Part shown: piece by piece, positions 15,145-23,320 of the stretch
Layout: every line of letters starts with the position of its first letter
How positions within the stretch are numbered: the first letter of the stretch is position 1
NCBI GenBank assembly: GCA_002501085.1
Contig: DLRL01000031.1
Coordinates: 1,872 to 46,095, forward strand
Source of the DNA: Gemmatimonadales bacterium UBA7889
Lineage (GTDB): Bacteria; Gemmatimonadota; Gemmatimonadetes; Longimicrobiales; Gaopeijiaceae
Reading direction: 5' to 3'
Length of the DNA stretch: 44,224 nucleotides
Translations under genes and position numbers: made by a program
The notes under the pieces: model-generated
What the model saw: only the letters and a program-made list of their open reading frames with translations
Databases searched by the model: none
What the model was told of the DNA's origin: nothing

Positions 15145-15917
15145 GGCTCCCCAAGGGCTATCTGGGTATCTGCCACAAGAACAGTACTGCCTTCACAGTT
15201 CCAGCTGCACTTGAGTGGACACATTCTGTCCTTAGTGCCGGTAGTACCCTTTATAACTGGGCAAACCAACATTCCATAAAGGAGATGCTGGCCGGTCGTG
15301 GTCGCGTGTTCATATTTCCTAATGCAGGCAGCACGGAGAACGCTACACACTGGATCGTGCGTCACTATCAGAGGGGGGGTATCCTCGCCCGGCATCTTGA
15401 GGATCGGTATCTGGTAACTCGGACACCTCGACCCTTGAAAGAGCTACAGGCAAGTGTGGAAGCGCGCTCAAGAGGCATCCCTACACCACGTGTTATTGGA
15501 GGGGCTGCATACAGATCTGGCGTATTCTACCGTGCAGATCTCGTAACCGAATACTTGTCTGATGTAACAGACCTGGCCTCAGTTGTCTTCGGGGTGAACG
15601 AGCGGAATATGACAGTTTGCACCACTGCGCTACACGCAGCAGGCAAGCTTGTGAGCCTTCTAGAAAAGGAGCGGGTAGCGCATGCTGATCTGAACGCAAG
15701 CAATATCCTAGTGAATCAGCTCGGGGGCGGCTCCTCAGCTCATGTTATCGACCTAGACCGATGCCGACCTCTTTCGCCAACTGCACGTGCTCCCGCCAAA
15801 CTTATGCGCCGTCGCCTAGAACGTTCCCTTAAAAAGCTGGCACAGAGGTCTGGACAGCCTCTCGATGAAGTCTTGTGGATGGCACTCCGTGATGGCTACG
15901 AAACCCGGCCGTCGTGA
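15141..15917 (+). CDS. Kdo/WaaP-family lipopolysaccharide kinase (KdkA-like)
   Basis: These membrane-peripheral kinases phosphorylate the inner core of LPS, typically Kdo at position 4. The 258-residue protein has the atypical protein-kinase landmarks: an invariant-Lys/Arg strand region WIVRHYQRGG (71-80), a linker with RPLKELQASVEARSRGIPTP, the catalytic loop HADLNASNIL (181-190) and the metal-binding IDLDRCRP (203-210). The length suits KdkA. It starts at the GTG overlapping the previous stop by four bases, and its own stop overlaps the GTG of the truncated glycosyltransferase in the same way. An LPS core function is consistent with the acyltransferase, exporter and glycosyltransferases nearby. 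Confidence 0.88.
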   Translation: MRLPKGYLGICHKNSTAFTVPAALEWTHSVLSAGSTLYNWANQHSIKEMLAGRGRVFIFPNAGSTENATHWIVRHYQRGGILARHLEDRYLVTRTPRPLKELQASVEARSRGIPTPRVIGGAAYRSGVFYRADLVTEYLSDVTDLASVVFGVNERNMTVCTTALHAAGKLVSLLEKERVAHADLNASNILVNQLGGGSSAHVIDLDRCRPLSPTARAPAKLMRRRLERSLKKLAQRSGQPLDEVLWMALRDGYETRPS

Positions 15918-16108
15918 ATGAAGAGCAAGATATAGGACCGGAGGCGCCTCCTCCCATCGAGATCTGTATCGTAATGCTGTCAACTCGCGGGGACGCAGTG
16001 CACGTATTACCTGTGATGAACGCGCTGAAGAGTGACCGAAAAAGCCAGATTCTGCGGCGTGGGGTAATCCTAGGGACCAAGCCACCCGAAAATAGCTTTC
16101 ATAGCTAG
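15914..16108 (+). pseudogene. Truncated start of a family 9 glycosyltransferase (heptosyltransferase-like)
   Basis: A 64-codon frame whose residues 14-44 (IEICIVMLSTRGDAVHVLPV and then MNALKSDRKSQIL) match the first strand, glycine loop and helix of GT9 heptosyltransferases (I.IV.LS..GD.VH.LPV..AL). Similarity ends at about position 16045. The remaining 20 codons look unrelated and overlap the end of the opposite-strand methyltransferase gene. A functional GT9 has around 330-370 residues, and the missing part is not found in any frame further on. The GTG start overlaps the kinase stop by four bases, as in an intact operon. The simplest reading is a deletion or rearrangement that removed most of the gene; an assembly join is the alternative. 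Confidence 0.72.
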
Positions 16109-16627
16109 AAAGCTGAACATAGCCAGCGCTCCTAGCGCGGCTTCCCATTCCTTGTTTCGATAGTACCGCCTGAAATGGAAGTTGCGCCCCATACTATCTT
16201 TAGAGGGCCTATACGGTACAACCCTTGGAATAAGCGAAGGGACACTACGTGCATATTCACGATACGCTTGTCCAAAGAGCTCAGTGAGCCAGCTATGCTC
16301 CAGTAACATCGTCATACCATAGACAGCGATGAAGTAAGCTAGAAAGAGAAGTGTCCATTGACCTGCGCCCCCGGCCACCGTCACACCAATACCTATAAGC
16401 AGGGTCCCTAAGTACAGAGGATTTCTGAGATATGCATAAGGCCCCGAAGTGGCGAGTTCCTGATCCTTATTGATTGATCCAGCCGCCCAACCACGAACCA
16501 GGAGTCCCAGCACAGAAAAAGGTGTTCCCAAAAGCAAGAGCGTAGCTGTTGGGTGACAATACCACAGGAACGGCAAGGTTAGGGCCCAGGCGATTACCCG
16601 ACGAAAAATTCCTGTATCCCAGGCCAT
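16070..16627 (-). CDS. Isoprenylcysteine carboxyl methyltransferase-like membrane methyltransferase
   Basis: A 185-residue membrane protein with about four hydrophobic segments. Signature pieces are GPYAYLRNPLYLGTLLIGIG (about residues 62-81) and FGQAYREYARSVPSLIPR, the SAM-binding features of the ICMT/PEMT membrane methyltransferase fold. Bacterial members methylate lipids or unknown small substrates. The ATG at 16627 is preferred; the DUF3108 gene ends 24 bases upstream on the same strand. Its 3' end overlaps the glycosyltransferase remnant on the opposite strand by 39 bases. The family is certain; the substrate is unknown. Confidence 0.88.
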   Translation of the reverse strand: MAWDTGIFRRVIAWALTLPFLWYCHPTATLLLLGTPFSVLGLLVRGWAAGSINKDQELATSGPYAYLRNPLYLGTLLIGIGVTVAGGAGQWTLLFLAYFIAVYGMTMLLEHSWLTELFGQAYREYARSVPSLIPRVVPYRPSKDSMGRNFHFRRYYRNKEWEAALGALAMFSFLAMKAIFGWLGP

Positions 16628-16651
16628 GATCCTCAGTGACCCTACCTATCC

Positions 16652-17569
16652 TCAACGTCTGACAATCGTATCCGGCTCTAGGACAGCTCTATTCAATCTC
16701 CCTTCTCTTGCTGTGTCACGTGACTCAGGGTTGAGGGGCACCCCTTCCTGGATTGACCTTAAATGCAGTGTGAGCGATCCAGGAAACAGAGGGATGTTTG
16801 ACTTCATATAGACCAAAATTCTGCGGTCGTCATCTGTGAAATGGAGTTCTGCTTCCCCTCCCTGCCCAAAAAGTCCATCGGTCTGGACGATAGGCTTAAC
16901 CACAATTGTGCTGTACCTCATACCTTCCGTTTCATACTCATCTTGCCGAAGGACCTGGATCACGACCGGATTTCCATCTTCCTTGAAGTAACGGGAAAAA
17001 CTGTATGTTTTCCCTACTTCAAGGGGAAGGCCCCGTATGAAGTAAATGAAGGCGATATCATCCAATGGCAAGGAGGACGCTAACGGTCCGGATTCGTCAT
17101 TGTCCGTGCGATGCCAGACCCTCCGATCCGGATAAAACTCGTAATGCCGGTAAGATTCATAGAAAGGTTCGTCAATCTCCCTTATGTAACGCCAACTCTG
17201 AAGTGTCTGCAGGTCTATCCAAGTCGTATAACTGTCATCAACACGCAGGCCCGGAAGCCCACCCTTGATGCCCATAACAGCGCGATAAGTCTGATGCCCC
17301 CGGATACTGTCCAGGGCCTCTACCGTCATATGACCTTCGCCCGCATTGAAGATGCCGACCTTTACTTGGTAAACGAGGTGTTCACCGGGGCCCCACGGAG
17401 TCTCAGCGGCCCACTCATCCACAGGGTAGAGCGCGGATAAACTGTCGGCGAACGCTTCCTGATCAACCGGAAGATCAGCAACCTCACGAGTCACTTGAGC
17501 AAGTACGTTGACAGGAAAAGTGAGGGCCAATAGGACCCAGGAAAAACCCTTAAGGGGCAGTAAGTTCAT
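16652..17569 (-). CDS. DUF3108 domain-containing exported protein
   Basis: The 305-residue protein starts with a signal peptide (MNLLPLKGFSWVLLALTFPV, cut after VLAQ) and is therefore exported to the periplasm. The mature part is a beta-rich domain, with GEHLVYQVKVGIFNAGEGHM and GLRVDDSYTTWIDLQTLQSW typical of DUF3108, a family often found with LPS and outer-membrane genes. The ATG at 17569 lies five bases after the stop of the family 2 glycosyltransferase gene, with a weak GTAGGG as ribosome binding site; a TTG at 17596 would overlap that gene and lacks signal-peptide character. The function of DUF3108 is not established. Confidence 0.87.
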   Translation of the reverse strand: MNLLPLKGFSWVLLALTFPVNVLAQVTREVADLPVDQEAFADSLSALYPVDEWAAETPWGPGEHLVYQVKVGIFNAGEGHMTVEALDSIRGHQTYRAVMGIKGGLPGLRVDDSYTTWIDLQTLQSWRYIREIDEPFYESYRHYEFYPDRRVWHRTDNDESGPLASSLPLDDIAFIYFIRGLPLEVGKTYSFSRYFKEDGNPVVIQVLRQDEYETEGMRYSTIVVKPIVQTDGLFGQGGEAELHFTDDDRRILVYMKSNIPLFPGSLTLHLRSIQEGVPLNPESRDTAREGRLNRAVLEPDTIVRR

Positions 17570-17574
17570 GCACC

Positions 17575-18321
17575 CTACGGGGTTGAGGTTGGCCAAAGAT
17601 CACGTCCCCGTAGCTTCATGAGAGCCATCAAAGTGCGTAGTGGTCTAAAGCGAGATTCACGCTGCCTCAGATCATACCTCACTTCTGCAGGCACTTCAGC
17701 AATCCTCCTCGCATGCGGGACTAGTCTGCTGAGTAATTCTACGTTTGCCGCCCACCCTTCGGTGCTTACTAGGGGCTCATCCCCGGGACCATCACGTAAC
17801 GCTTTCTTAAGTACGATTACCCGGTATGCTCTCAGCCCGTTGAGTGGGTCAGAAACTGGGGCTCCTCGAAATACCGTCGACAGAGGCCACCGTGATAGGC
17901 TCCTCACAATCTTTACCCCCAAAGGCATCCGATGTCCGTTCATGTCAGTAACACCTGCCACGATGTCAGCACCACCCTCCAGTATTTTCACCAGGCTGAT
18001 GACATCATCTGGGTTCTCAGTGAAATCCCCCTGAAGGATCACTGCGCAGTCGCGTTTAGGATACGATGCGTTCCCTACTACATGTCTAAGTAGTTTTTCC
18101 ACAGACCGGCCATAACCAACCCGATCCTGTGAACCTAGTAGAGTAAGTGGTAACACTCGCTGGTAACGCTCTAAGACCGCCTGAGTGTCATCGGTCGACG
18201 CATCATCGTGAACTAAAATTCTGTAGTCCCTACTAAACTCCCCAAGGGTATTCCGTATCTTCCAGAGTAGAACGCCGATAGTGCTGCCTTCGTTGTGTGC
18301 CGGAATACAGACGTAGATCAC
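17575..18321 (-). CDS. Family 2 glycosyltransferase
   Basis: GT-A fold enzyme that transfers a sugar from a nucleotide donor to a lipid or saccharide. The 248-residue protein has the N-terminal IPAHNEGSTIG strand, a DDASTDDT motif in place of the usual DDGS, and an ILQGDFTENPDD segment carrying the metal-binding Asp. It resembles the dolichol-phosphate-mannose synthase-like group but lacks a C-terminal membrane domain. It lies 120 bases downstream of the acyltransferase gene and is followed at five bases by the DUF3108 gene. A role in cell-envelope glycan synthesis is likely; donor and acceptor are unknown. Confidence 0.88.
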   Translation of the reverse strand: MIYVCIPAHNEGSTIGVLLWKIRNTLGEFSRDYRILVHDDASTDDTQAVLERYQRVLPLTLLGSQDRVGYGRSVEKLLRHVVGNASYPKRDCAVILQGDFTENPDDVISLVKILEGGADIVAGVTDMNGHRMPLGVKIVRSLSRWPLSTVFRGAPVSDPLNGLRAYRVIVLKKALRDGPGDEPLVSTEGWAANVELLSRLVPHARRIAEVPAEVRYDLRQRESRFRPLRTLMALMKLRGRDLWPTSTP

Positions 18322-18441
18322 ATTTCTTTCGATTGAAGGGCATATAAACCAAGGTCAGGACAGGAGCTGCCCTCGACCGACCATCGCCTTATACAGGCGC
18401 CTAAAGTCCTAGTTCCTAGTAAATTTATCACGTTAGCATAT

Positions 18442-19344
18442 CTATTCGTCACGCCCTGGTGCACTCTTCCACCTCCTGTGCTGCCAGAAATACTGCTCAG
18501 GAGCCAATCTCACTGCCCGCTCTAGTGCCGCGGAGTGGGCAGCTGTAAGCCCCCTAATATCAGCAACAACTTCACCACTGGATTGAAAGTCGATTCTCTC
18601 AAGAGATACCGTGTAACGCTGTCTCCATCCAGGATCTCGGAGTGCTATTCCAAGAAATATCGGTGCCCCTGTACGGATTGCGAAAAGTGCAGGAGCTCGG
18701 GTAGTCGATGCCTCCCTACCAAAGAATGAAACTAATATGCCCCCTTTGTGGGCATGTTGGTCTGCGAGCATCGCCACTACGCGTCCTCTTAGCAAACTGC
18801 GTGGCACCTCTCTCGCCGCCTCATCCATATAGATCAGACCTATGCCTAATCTTCCCCGCACTCCAGCAATTGCGTCACCAATTGCCTTATTGGCCATACC
18901 CTTCGCTATAGCATCAAGTGATATCCCACGTGAAGTGAACGCCCTACCTCCAACTTCCCAGTTTCCGAGGTGTCCTGTGACGAGTATCACACCCTTACCC
19001 TCTTCGACTGCAGTCCGAAATAATGCCAAATCTGGGATGCGAATTCTCTCACTTAAGTCTTTATATGTTGCCCGGCTGAGCCTAAGCGTGGCGACGGCTT
19101 CCCTTCCTAAATGCGCATAGCTGGCCCTAGCAACATCATGACGCCATGCGTCTGTCCTTTCCGGAAATGCCAGAAAGAGATGTTCATCGACTTCAGTCCG
19201 GCGCACTCTCAGAACACTTCCTGCAATCCATCCTAAAAGAGACCCAACGCTCAGTGCTAGCGCTTCCGGAAGAACTATGGCAACGCCTGAGAAGACCCTA
19301 AATACTAAGTGCTCTATATAGTGTCTGACCTTCTGAAGTTTCAT
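18442..19344 (-). CDS. LpxL/HtrB-family lipid A acyltransferase
   Basis: The enzyme adds a secondary acyl chain to lipid A or a related glycolipid at the inner membrane. The 300-residue protein has an N-terminal hydrophobic anchor, and the catalytic H(X)4E motif in TGHLGNWEVGGRAF with His about residue 124. Further family segments are VVAMLADQHAHKGGILVSFFGR and APEQYFWQHRRWKSAP near the end. All expected catalytic features are present. The ATG at 19344 is 39 bases after the MsbA-like gene stop, so the two are probably cotranscribed. This is the clearest evidence for an LPS-bearing outer membrane in this organism. Confidence 0.92.
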   Translation of the reverse strand: MKLQKVRHYIEHLVFRVFSGVAIVLPEALALSVGSLLGWIAGSVLRVRRTEVDEHLFLAFPERTDAWRHDVARASYAHLGREAVATLRLSRATYKDLSERIRIPDLALFRTAVEEGKGVILVTGHLGNWEVGGRAFTSRGISLDAIAKGMANKAIGDAIAGVRGRLGIGLIYMDEAAREVPRSLLRGRVVAMLADQHAHKGGILVSFFGREASTTRAPALFAIRTGAPIFLGIALRDPGWRQRYTVSLERIDFQSSGEVVADIRGLTAAHSAALERAVRLAPEQYFWQHRRWKSAPGRDE

Positions 19345-19383
19345 AGGCTGGAGGGAAATCTCAATAATGGCCCACTTGGGAGG

Positions 19384-21258
19384 TCAGATCTCATCCGCAG
19401 GCCAACGGCTCCCCACTAAGTCCGCCTCATTGAACTGAAGGTCATAAAGCCGCCGATAGAGGCCAGCCTTAGCTATCAGAGTTCCATGGTCGCCTTGTTC
19501 TATAATTTCTCCTTTATCCATCACTAGGATTTTGTTCGCATTTAGAATCGTAGAGATCCGATGCGCGATGACAAAGACAGTGCGCCCTACCATTAAGTGA
19601 CTTGTCGCTTCTTGGATGGCACCCTCTGCCGCAAGGTCCACAGAACTCATTGCCTCATCAAGCACTAGGATAGGACGGTTCATCAAGAGTGCTCGGGCGA
19701 TCGCTACGCGCTGTCTTTCTCCACCGGAGAGCTCCACTCCTCTCTCACCAACTATCGTGTCATATCCCCTTGGCATCTGCGTGATAAACTCATGCGCATA
19801 AGCAGCGGTAGCGGCGGCAACGATGTCAGGATGACTAGCTCCCGGACGACCATAGGCAATATTCGAACTCACTGTATCATGGAAGAGCACGGTATCCTGA
19901 GAAACAATCGCGAATAGGGATCTCAAGTCTTCGATTCGCAACTGCCGGATGTCCAAACCATCAAGCATGATGCATCCCGCATCCACATCGAAGAAGCGTC
20001 CGAGGAGGTCTACGAGAGTACTCTTCCCAGCACCGCTCGGGCCTACTAAGGCGATAACATCACCACGACTTGCCTGAAAGGATATGCCCCGCAGGACAGG
20101 TCTATCTCTGCGATATGAGAAAGACACGTCTTCGAAGTTGATAGCAGACTTAAACCCCCTAATTGAGCACGCACCGGATGCATCAGAGACCTCATGGGGG
20201 ATATCAAGAAAGTCGAAGATGCGCTCGGCAGCTACGAGTCCCGGTTGAGCAATAGCCGGGAACTTTGCCACAGTTTTTACAGGTGAATACAGCTTCACTG
20301 AGAGACCAAGAAAACCGACGAATTCAGGACCAGTCACCTCTCCGGCTACAACAAGTCTAGCTCCAAGCCAAAGAATGACGACGGTACCAGCTGCTGCCAG
20401 TAATTCAGTGAGCGGTGGAGCAAGAGCACGGACAAACTCAGCACGCATAAAACGGCGAAAATACTCACCGGTAAGACCACTAAACCTCTCTCTTTCACGC
20501 TTCTCAGAAGAGGAAGATTTCACGAGGCGAATCCCGGAGAATGTTTCTTGAATGTGAGCAGTAATGTCACCCCCAAGATCTAGAACACTGTGATCAAGCC
20601 TCCGAAGCACGCCTACGAGTGGCCCCCAGAAAATCATAGCCAGAGGTACTACCACAAAAGCAGCCGCAGTTAATTGCCACGAAATTAGGACCATCGCTAT
20701 GACTGCAACTGAGAACTCGAGACTAGCCGAGAGCACCTTGAATAATTCAGTCGTTACCAGTCTCCGCAATTGTTCGACCTCAGTGGTCAAACGGCTCACC
20801 ACCTGCCCCAATCGAGTGCGATTAAAAAAGGATAAATCGAGGCTTATAAGGTGGCCATAAATCTGGTTTCTGAGGTCCCGACTCACCCCCTGTTCAACTC
20901 GAGCCACAAAGTAGGTCCGAGAAAAGTGAAAGATATTTTTTATTAGAAACACTAGGATGATGAGTGCTATGATCCTACCGATCGCTACGAGCGGGTCTCC
21001 TGCGATGTCGACCCATTGGTAAACTGTAGCCTCGAGAAGGCGGTCCATACCCGTTGCACTAGCAAACCCCGGTCCACCTGAACTCGAGAAAAGTGTCTCT
21101 ACAAAAGGAATGAGTAGTACGTACACCCAGGCATCTAAGACTGCAAATAGAAAAGCAGAGACGACTGCCAAGACCAAAAAAGCTCCGTGTGGAGTCATGA
21201 GTGGTACGATACGAGGAACCGGAGAAATGCTCTTCTGATGATCCCAGTTCGACTTCAT
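19384..21258 (-). CDS. MsbA-like ABC exporter (fused permease and ATPase)
   Basis: A 624-residue half-transporter: six membrane helices in the first 330 residues, then an ABC ATPase domain. Walker A GPSGAGKS is at about residues 406-413, the signature LSGGERQR at about 508-515 and Walker B ILVLDEAMSS at about 527-536, followed by the switch His in VIAHRIST. In proteobacteria MsbA flips lipid A-core across the inner membrane. Linkage to the lipid A acyltransferase and core-kinase genes favours this role here, though other lipids or drugs are possible. The ATG at 21258 starts the gene, with a non-hydrophobic lead of about 20 residues before the first helix. Confidence 0.92.
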   Translation of the reverse strand: MKSNWDHQKSISPVPRIVPLMTPHGAFLVLAVVSAFLFAVLDAWVYVLLIPFVETLFSSSGGPGFASATGMDRLLEATVYQWVDIAGDPLVAIGRIIALIILVFLIKNIFHFSRTYFVARVEQGVSRDLRNQIYGHLISLDLSFFNRTRLGQVVSRLTTEVEQLRRLVTTELFKVLSASLEFSVAVIAMVLISWQLTAAAFVVVPLAMIFWGPLVGVLRRLDHSVLDLGGDITAHIQETFSGIRLVKSSSSEKRERERFSGLTGEYFRRFMRAEFVRALAPPLTELLAAAGTVVILWLGARLVVAGEVTGPEFVGFLGLSVKLYSPVKTVAKFPAIAQPGLVAAERIFDFLDIPHEVSDASGACSIRGFKSAINFEDVSFSYRRDRPVLRGISFQASRGDVIALVGPSGAGKSTLVDLLGRFFDVDAGCIMLDGLDIRQLRIEDLRSLFAIVSQDTVLFHDTVSSNIAYGRPGASHPDIVAAATAAYAHEFITQMPRGYDTIVGERGVELSGGERQRVAIARALLMNRPILVLDEAMSSVDLAAEGAIQEATSHLMVGRTVFVIAHRISTILNANKILVMDKGEIIEQGDHGTLIAKAGLYRRLYDLQFNEADLVGSRWPADEI

Positions 21259-21367
21259 TGGCTTGGCAGGGGGTAACTAATGAGTAAGCCGCATAGGAGC
21301 TACCCTTGCCCCACAAATGGATTCAGTTCGGTCGGATTTTCAAAATACTTCGATAATTCACCCATCG

Positions 21368-21511
21368 TTATTCTCCTGAATCCGAACTCATTACTTGATT
21401 CATAAAATCGTCATCATCTAGTGAAGAACTCGTATATTCCGTGTCCGAAGAGGTCAGGGAGTGGAGGAGAACTCCAATGACCAAAACGATGAAAATGAGT
21501 AAGTAAATCAT
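21368..21511 (-). CDS. Small single-pass membrane protein (47 aa)
   Basis: The frame starts MIYLLIFIVLVIGVLLHSL, one membrane helix, followed by an acidic, serine-rich tail (SSSLDDDDF and DSGE). No family is recognised. The ATG at 21511 has GAAGA a few bases upstream. The frame stays open to 21559 with a further in-frame start, but that part is polar and less protein-like. It sits between the TonB-like gene and the MsbA-like gene on the same strand, so it could be a small envelope-associated protein. Small membrane frames can occur by chance, so confidence is limited. Confidence 0.4.
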   Translation of the reverse strand: MIYLLIFIVLVIGVLLHSLTSSDTEYTSSSLDDDDFMNQVMSSDSGE

Positions 21512-21589
21512 ATCTTCTAGCTTAAACTGATAATAAAAATCACTGGTCTCGCGTAACAAACAACCATCCCTCTACACTCATTCCTACAA

Positions 21590-22243
21590 CTAAATGGATA
21601 TCCGATAGGTGAACCAGGATACTACCGGATTGCCGTCCCGAGTCGCCGGACGGAAAAGCCACTCCGCAGCCTGTCGGATAAGTCTTCGATTAAAATCAAT
21701 GTCCTCCGTAGCCGGACTTATGTAAGTAGAATCCGGGATTACGCCACCGCTTTCATCAATAAAGACCCACACCTGTATTTCTCTGCCGCTTAGATCACGC
21801 TTGTTGTTCGGGATAATTATGTCTCGGGGAGTCGCTGGCATCCAACCGGAGACACCTTGGTGGGGCATTCCAAGGCCATCACTGAGACCCGGCAACTTAT
21901 CAGGGCCGGGCCATTCACCTAACACTGAGACCGGGTCTCTGTCGATAATCTGAGCAAGTTTAACTTCTTGAACATCGATTTGGCTGGGAATCGGGATTGG
22001 TGAAGGCGCGATTGGGAGATTGGGTGCGACCCAAATACTCAATGCCCTCAAAGAGCTTTTGTCGATAGTGCGGTCGCTCTGTTCAGGGCCGGAGGTCATA
22101 TAGGGTGAGACGGGAATAGCCGTGATCTTCCAAATGAAAAAGACGAGAAAATGGACTGCGACAGACATAGCGATCCCATTACGCCAAATCTTTCTTTCCC
22201 GGCGATGTCGGTCTTTTATGCGGATTTCAGCTTTGTAGCTCAT
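21590..22243 (-). CDS. TonB-like protein with C-terminal energy-transducer domain
   Basis: A 217-residue protein with an N-terminal basic stretch and a single membrane helix (SVAVHFLVFFIWKITAI), then a proline-containing periplasmic linker. The C-terminal domain (REIQVWVFIDESGGVIPDST through WLFRPATRDGNPV) has the beta-alpha-beta pattern of the TonB C-terminal family. Known members span the periplasm and pass proton-motive energy to outer-membrane receptors, but ExbB and ExbD genes are not adjacent and the linker is short. The ATG at 22243 is chosen just before the basic segment; the frame continues to 22336. It is divergent from the haem O synthase gene. Confidence 0.75.
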   Translation of the reverse strand: MSYKAEIRIKDRHRRERKIWRNGIAMSVAVHFLVFFIWKITAIPVSPYMTSGPEQSDRTIDKSSLRALSIWVAPNLPIAPSPIPIPSQIDVQEVKLAQIIDRDPVSVLGEWPGPDKLPGLSDGLGMPHQGVSGWMPATPRDIIIPNNKRDLSGREIQVWVFIDESGGVIPDSTYISPATEDIDFNRRLIRQAAEWLFRPATRDGNPVVSWFTYRISI

Positions 22244-22399
22244 TGAAGTTCTGATAGAATGCCCTGGCTTGAGCCAATATATACTACCCTGGAAACTGGC
22301 CTCTTTGTTTCCGGAATCACTACAGCACTCTGTCACTAGCCCAGCATCGCATCTAAAATGCGGTCGCTACCCGTGGGACTGTATAGGCCCCGAACATTT

Positions 22400-23290
22400 A
22401 TGGAATCTCCAATCACAAAGATGCAAAATCCCCAACCCTCCAAACTTGCTGCGTTCTACGAACTTACAAAGCCTGGAATCGTCCTGTACGTAGCGATCAC
22501 AACTGGTGTAGGTGCATTCGTTGGATCTCGCGGCTCACTCCAACTTTGGCTTGCATTCCATACGATATTAGGAACCGGAATCACCACAGCCGGAGCGCTT
22601 GCACTCAATCAGTACACGGAGAGAGACGCCGACCGAGTGATGATACGGACCAGAGGGCGTCCAATCCCATCTGGAAGATTATCACCGCGATCAGCTCTTT
22701 ATTTTAGCCAAGCCCTACTTTTTTCAGGGCTAATGTACCTCACGTTTAATGTGTCGTGGTTACCAGCAGTGATTGCGGCCTTCTCGGCACTCATATATCT
22801 GGCTGTCTATACACCGCTTAAGTCCCGTTCTTATGGAGCTACCTTAGCAGGGGGAGTTCCAGGAGCTCTGCCGGCGCTCATAGGTTGGAGCGCCGCAACC
22901 GGTATGCTGGAGCCCGCGGGATTTGCTCTCTTTGGAATCACCTATCTATGGCAACTGCCTCACGTACTCGCCCTCGCATGGATGCTCCGGGAAGATTATC
23001 GACGCGTGGGCTTCAAGCTGATACCCAGAGGAGGCGGTCGAATCATCGGGATGCACATGGTTACAGCAACTGCTGCCCTGCTGCCGACAGTAGTCTCACC
23101 TAATATCCTGGGATACACCGGGGGCTGGTACCTGACAGGTGCACTCCTGGCAACAACATACTTCCTCGTAGTCACGATTTTCGCTGCTCGCAATATGACC
23201 AGCGCAGCTGCCCGGAAAGTTTTCCTGACGTCACTCTTGTATCATCCGATACTCTTGGGCCTAATGTTGTTCGATACCATTCGTCTCTGA
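22400..23290 (+). CDS. ctaB: Protohaem IX farnesyltransferase (haem O synthase)
   Basis: The enzyme attaches a farnesyl chain to haem B to make haem O for terminal oxidases. The protein is a UbiA-type prenyltransferase with about eight membrane helices. The prenyl-diphosphate/metal motif is NQYTERDADRVMIRTRGRP, and FYELTKPGIVLYVAITTGVG and ITYLWQLPHVLALAWMLRED are typical CyoE/CtaB segments. Starts at 22400 (296 residues) and 22421 (289 residues) are both possible; neither has a strong ribosome binding site. Cytochrome oxidase genes are not in the window. It is followed 30 bases later by the S58 peptidase gene, which is probably unrelated in function. Confidence 0.93.
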   Translation: MESPITKMQNPQPSKLAAFYELTKPGIVLYVAITTGVGAFVGSRGSLQLWLAFHTILGTGITTAGALALNQYTERDADRVMIRTRGRPIPSGRLSPRSALYFSQALLFSGLMYLTFNVSWLPAVIAAFSALIYLAVYTPLKSRSYGATLAGGVPGALPALIGWSAATGMLEPAGFALFGITYLWQLPHVLALAWMLREDYRRVGFKLIPRGGGRIIGMHMVTATAALLPTVVSPNILGYTGGWYLTGALLATTYFLVVTIFAARNMTSAAARKVFLTSLLYHPILLGLMLFDTIRL

Positions 23291-23320
23291 ATAGACCATC
23301 ATCGCCGCGGAGATTTCTTG

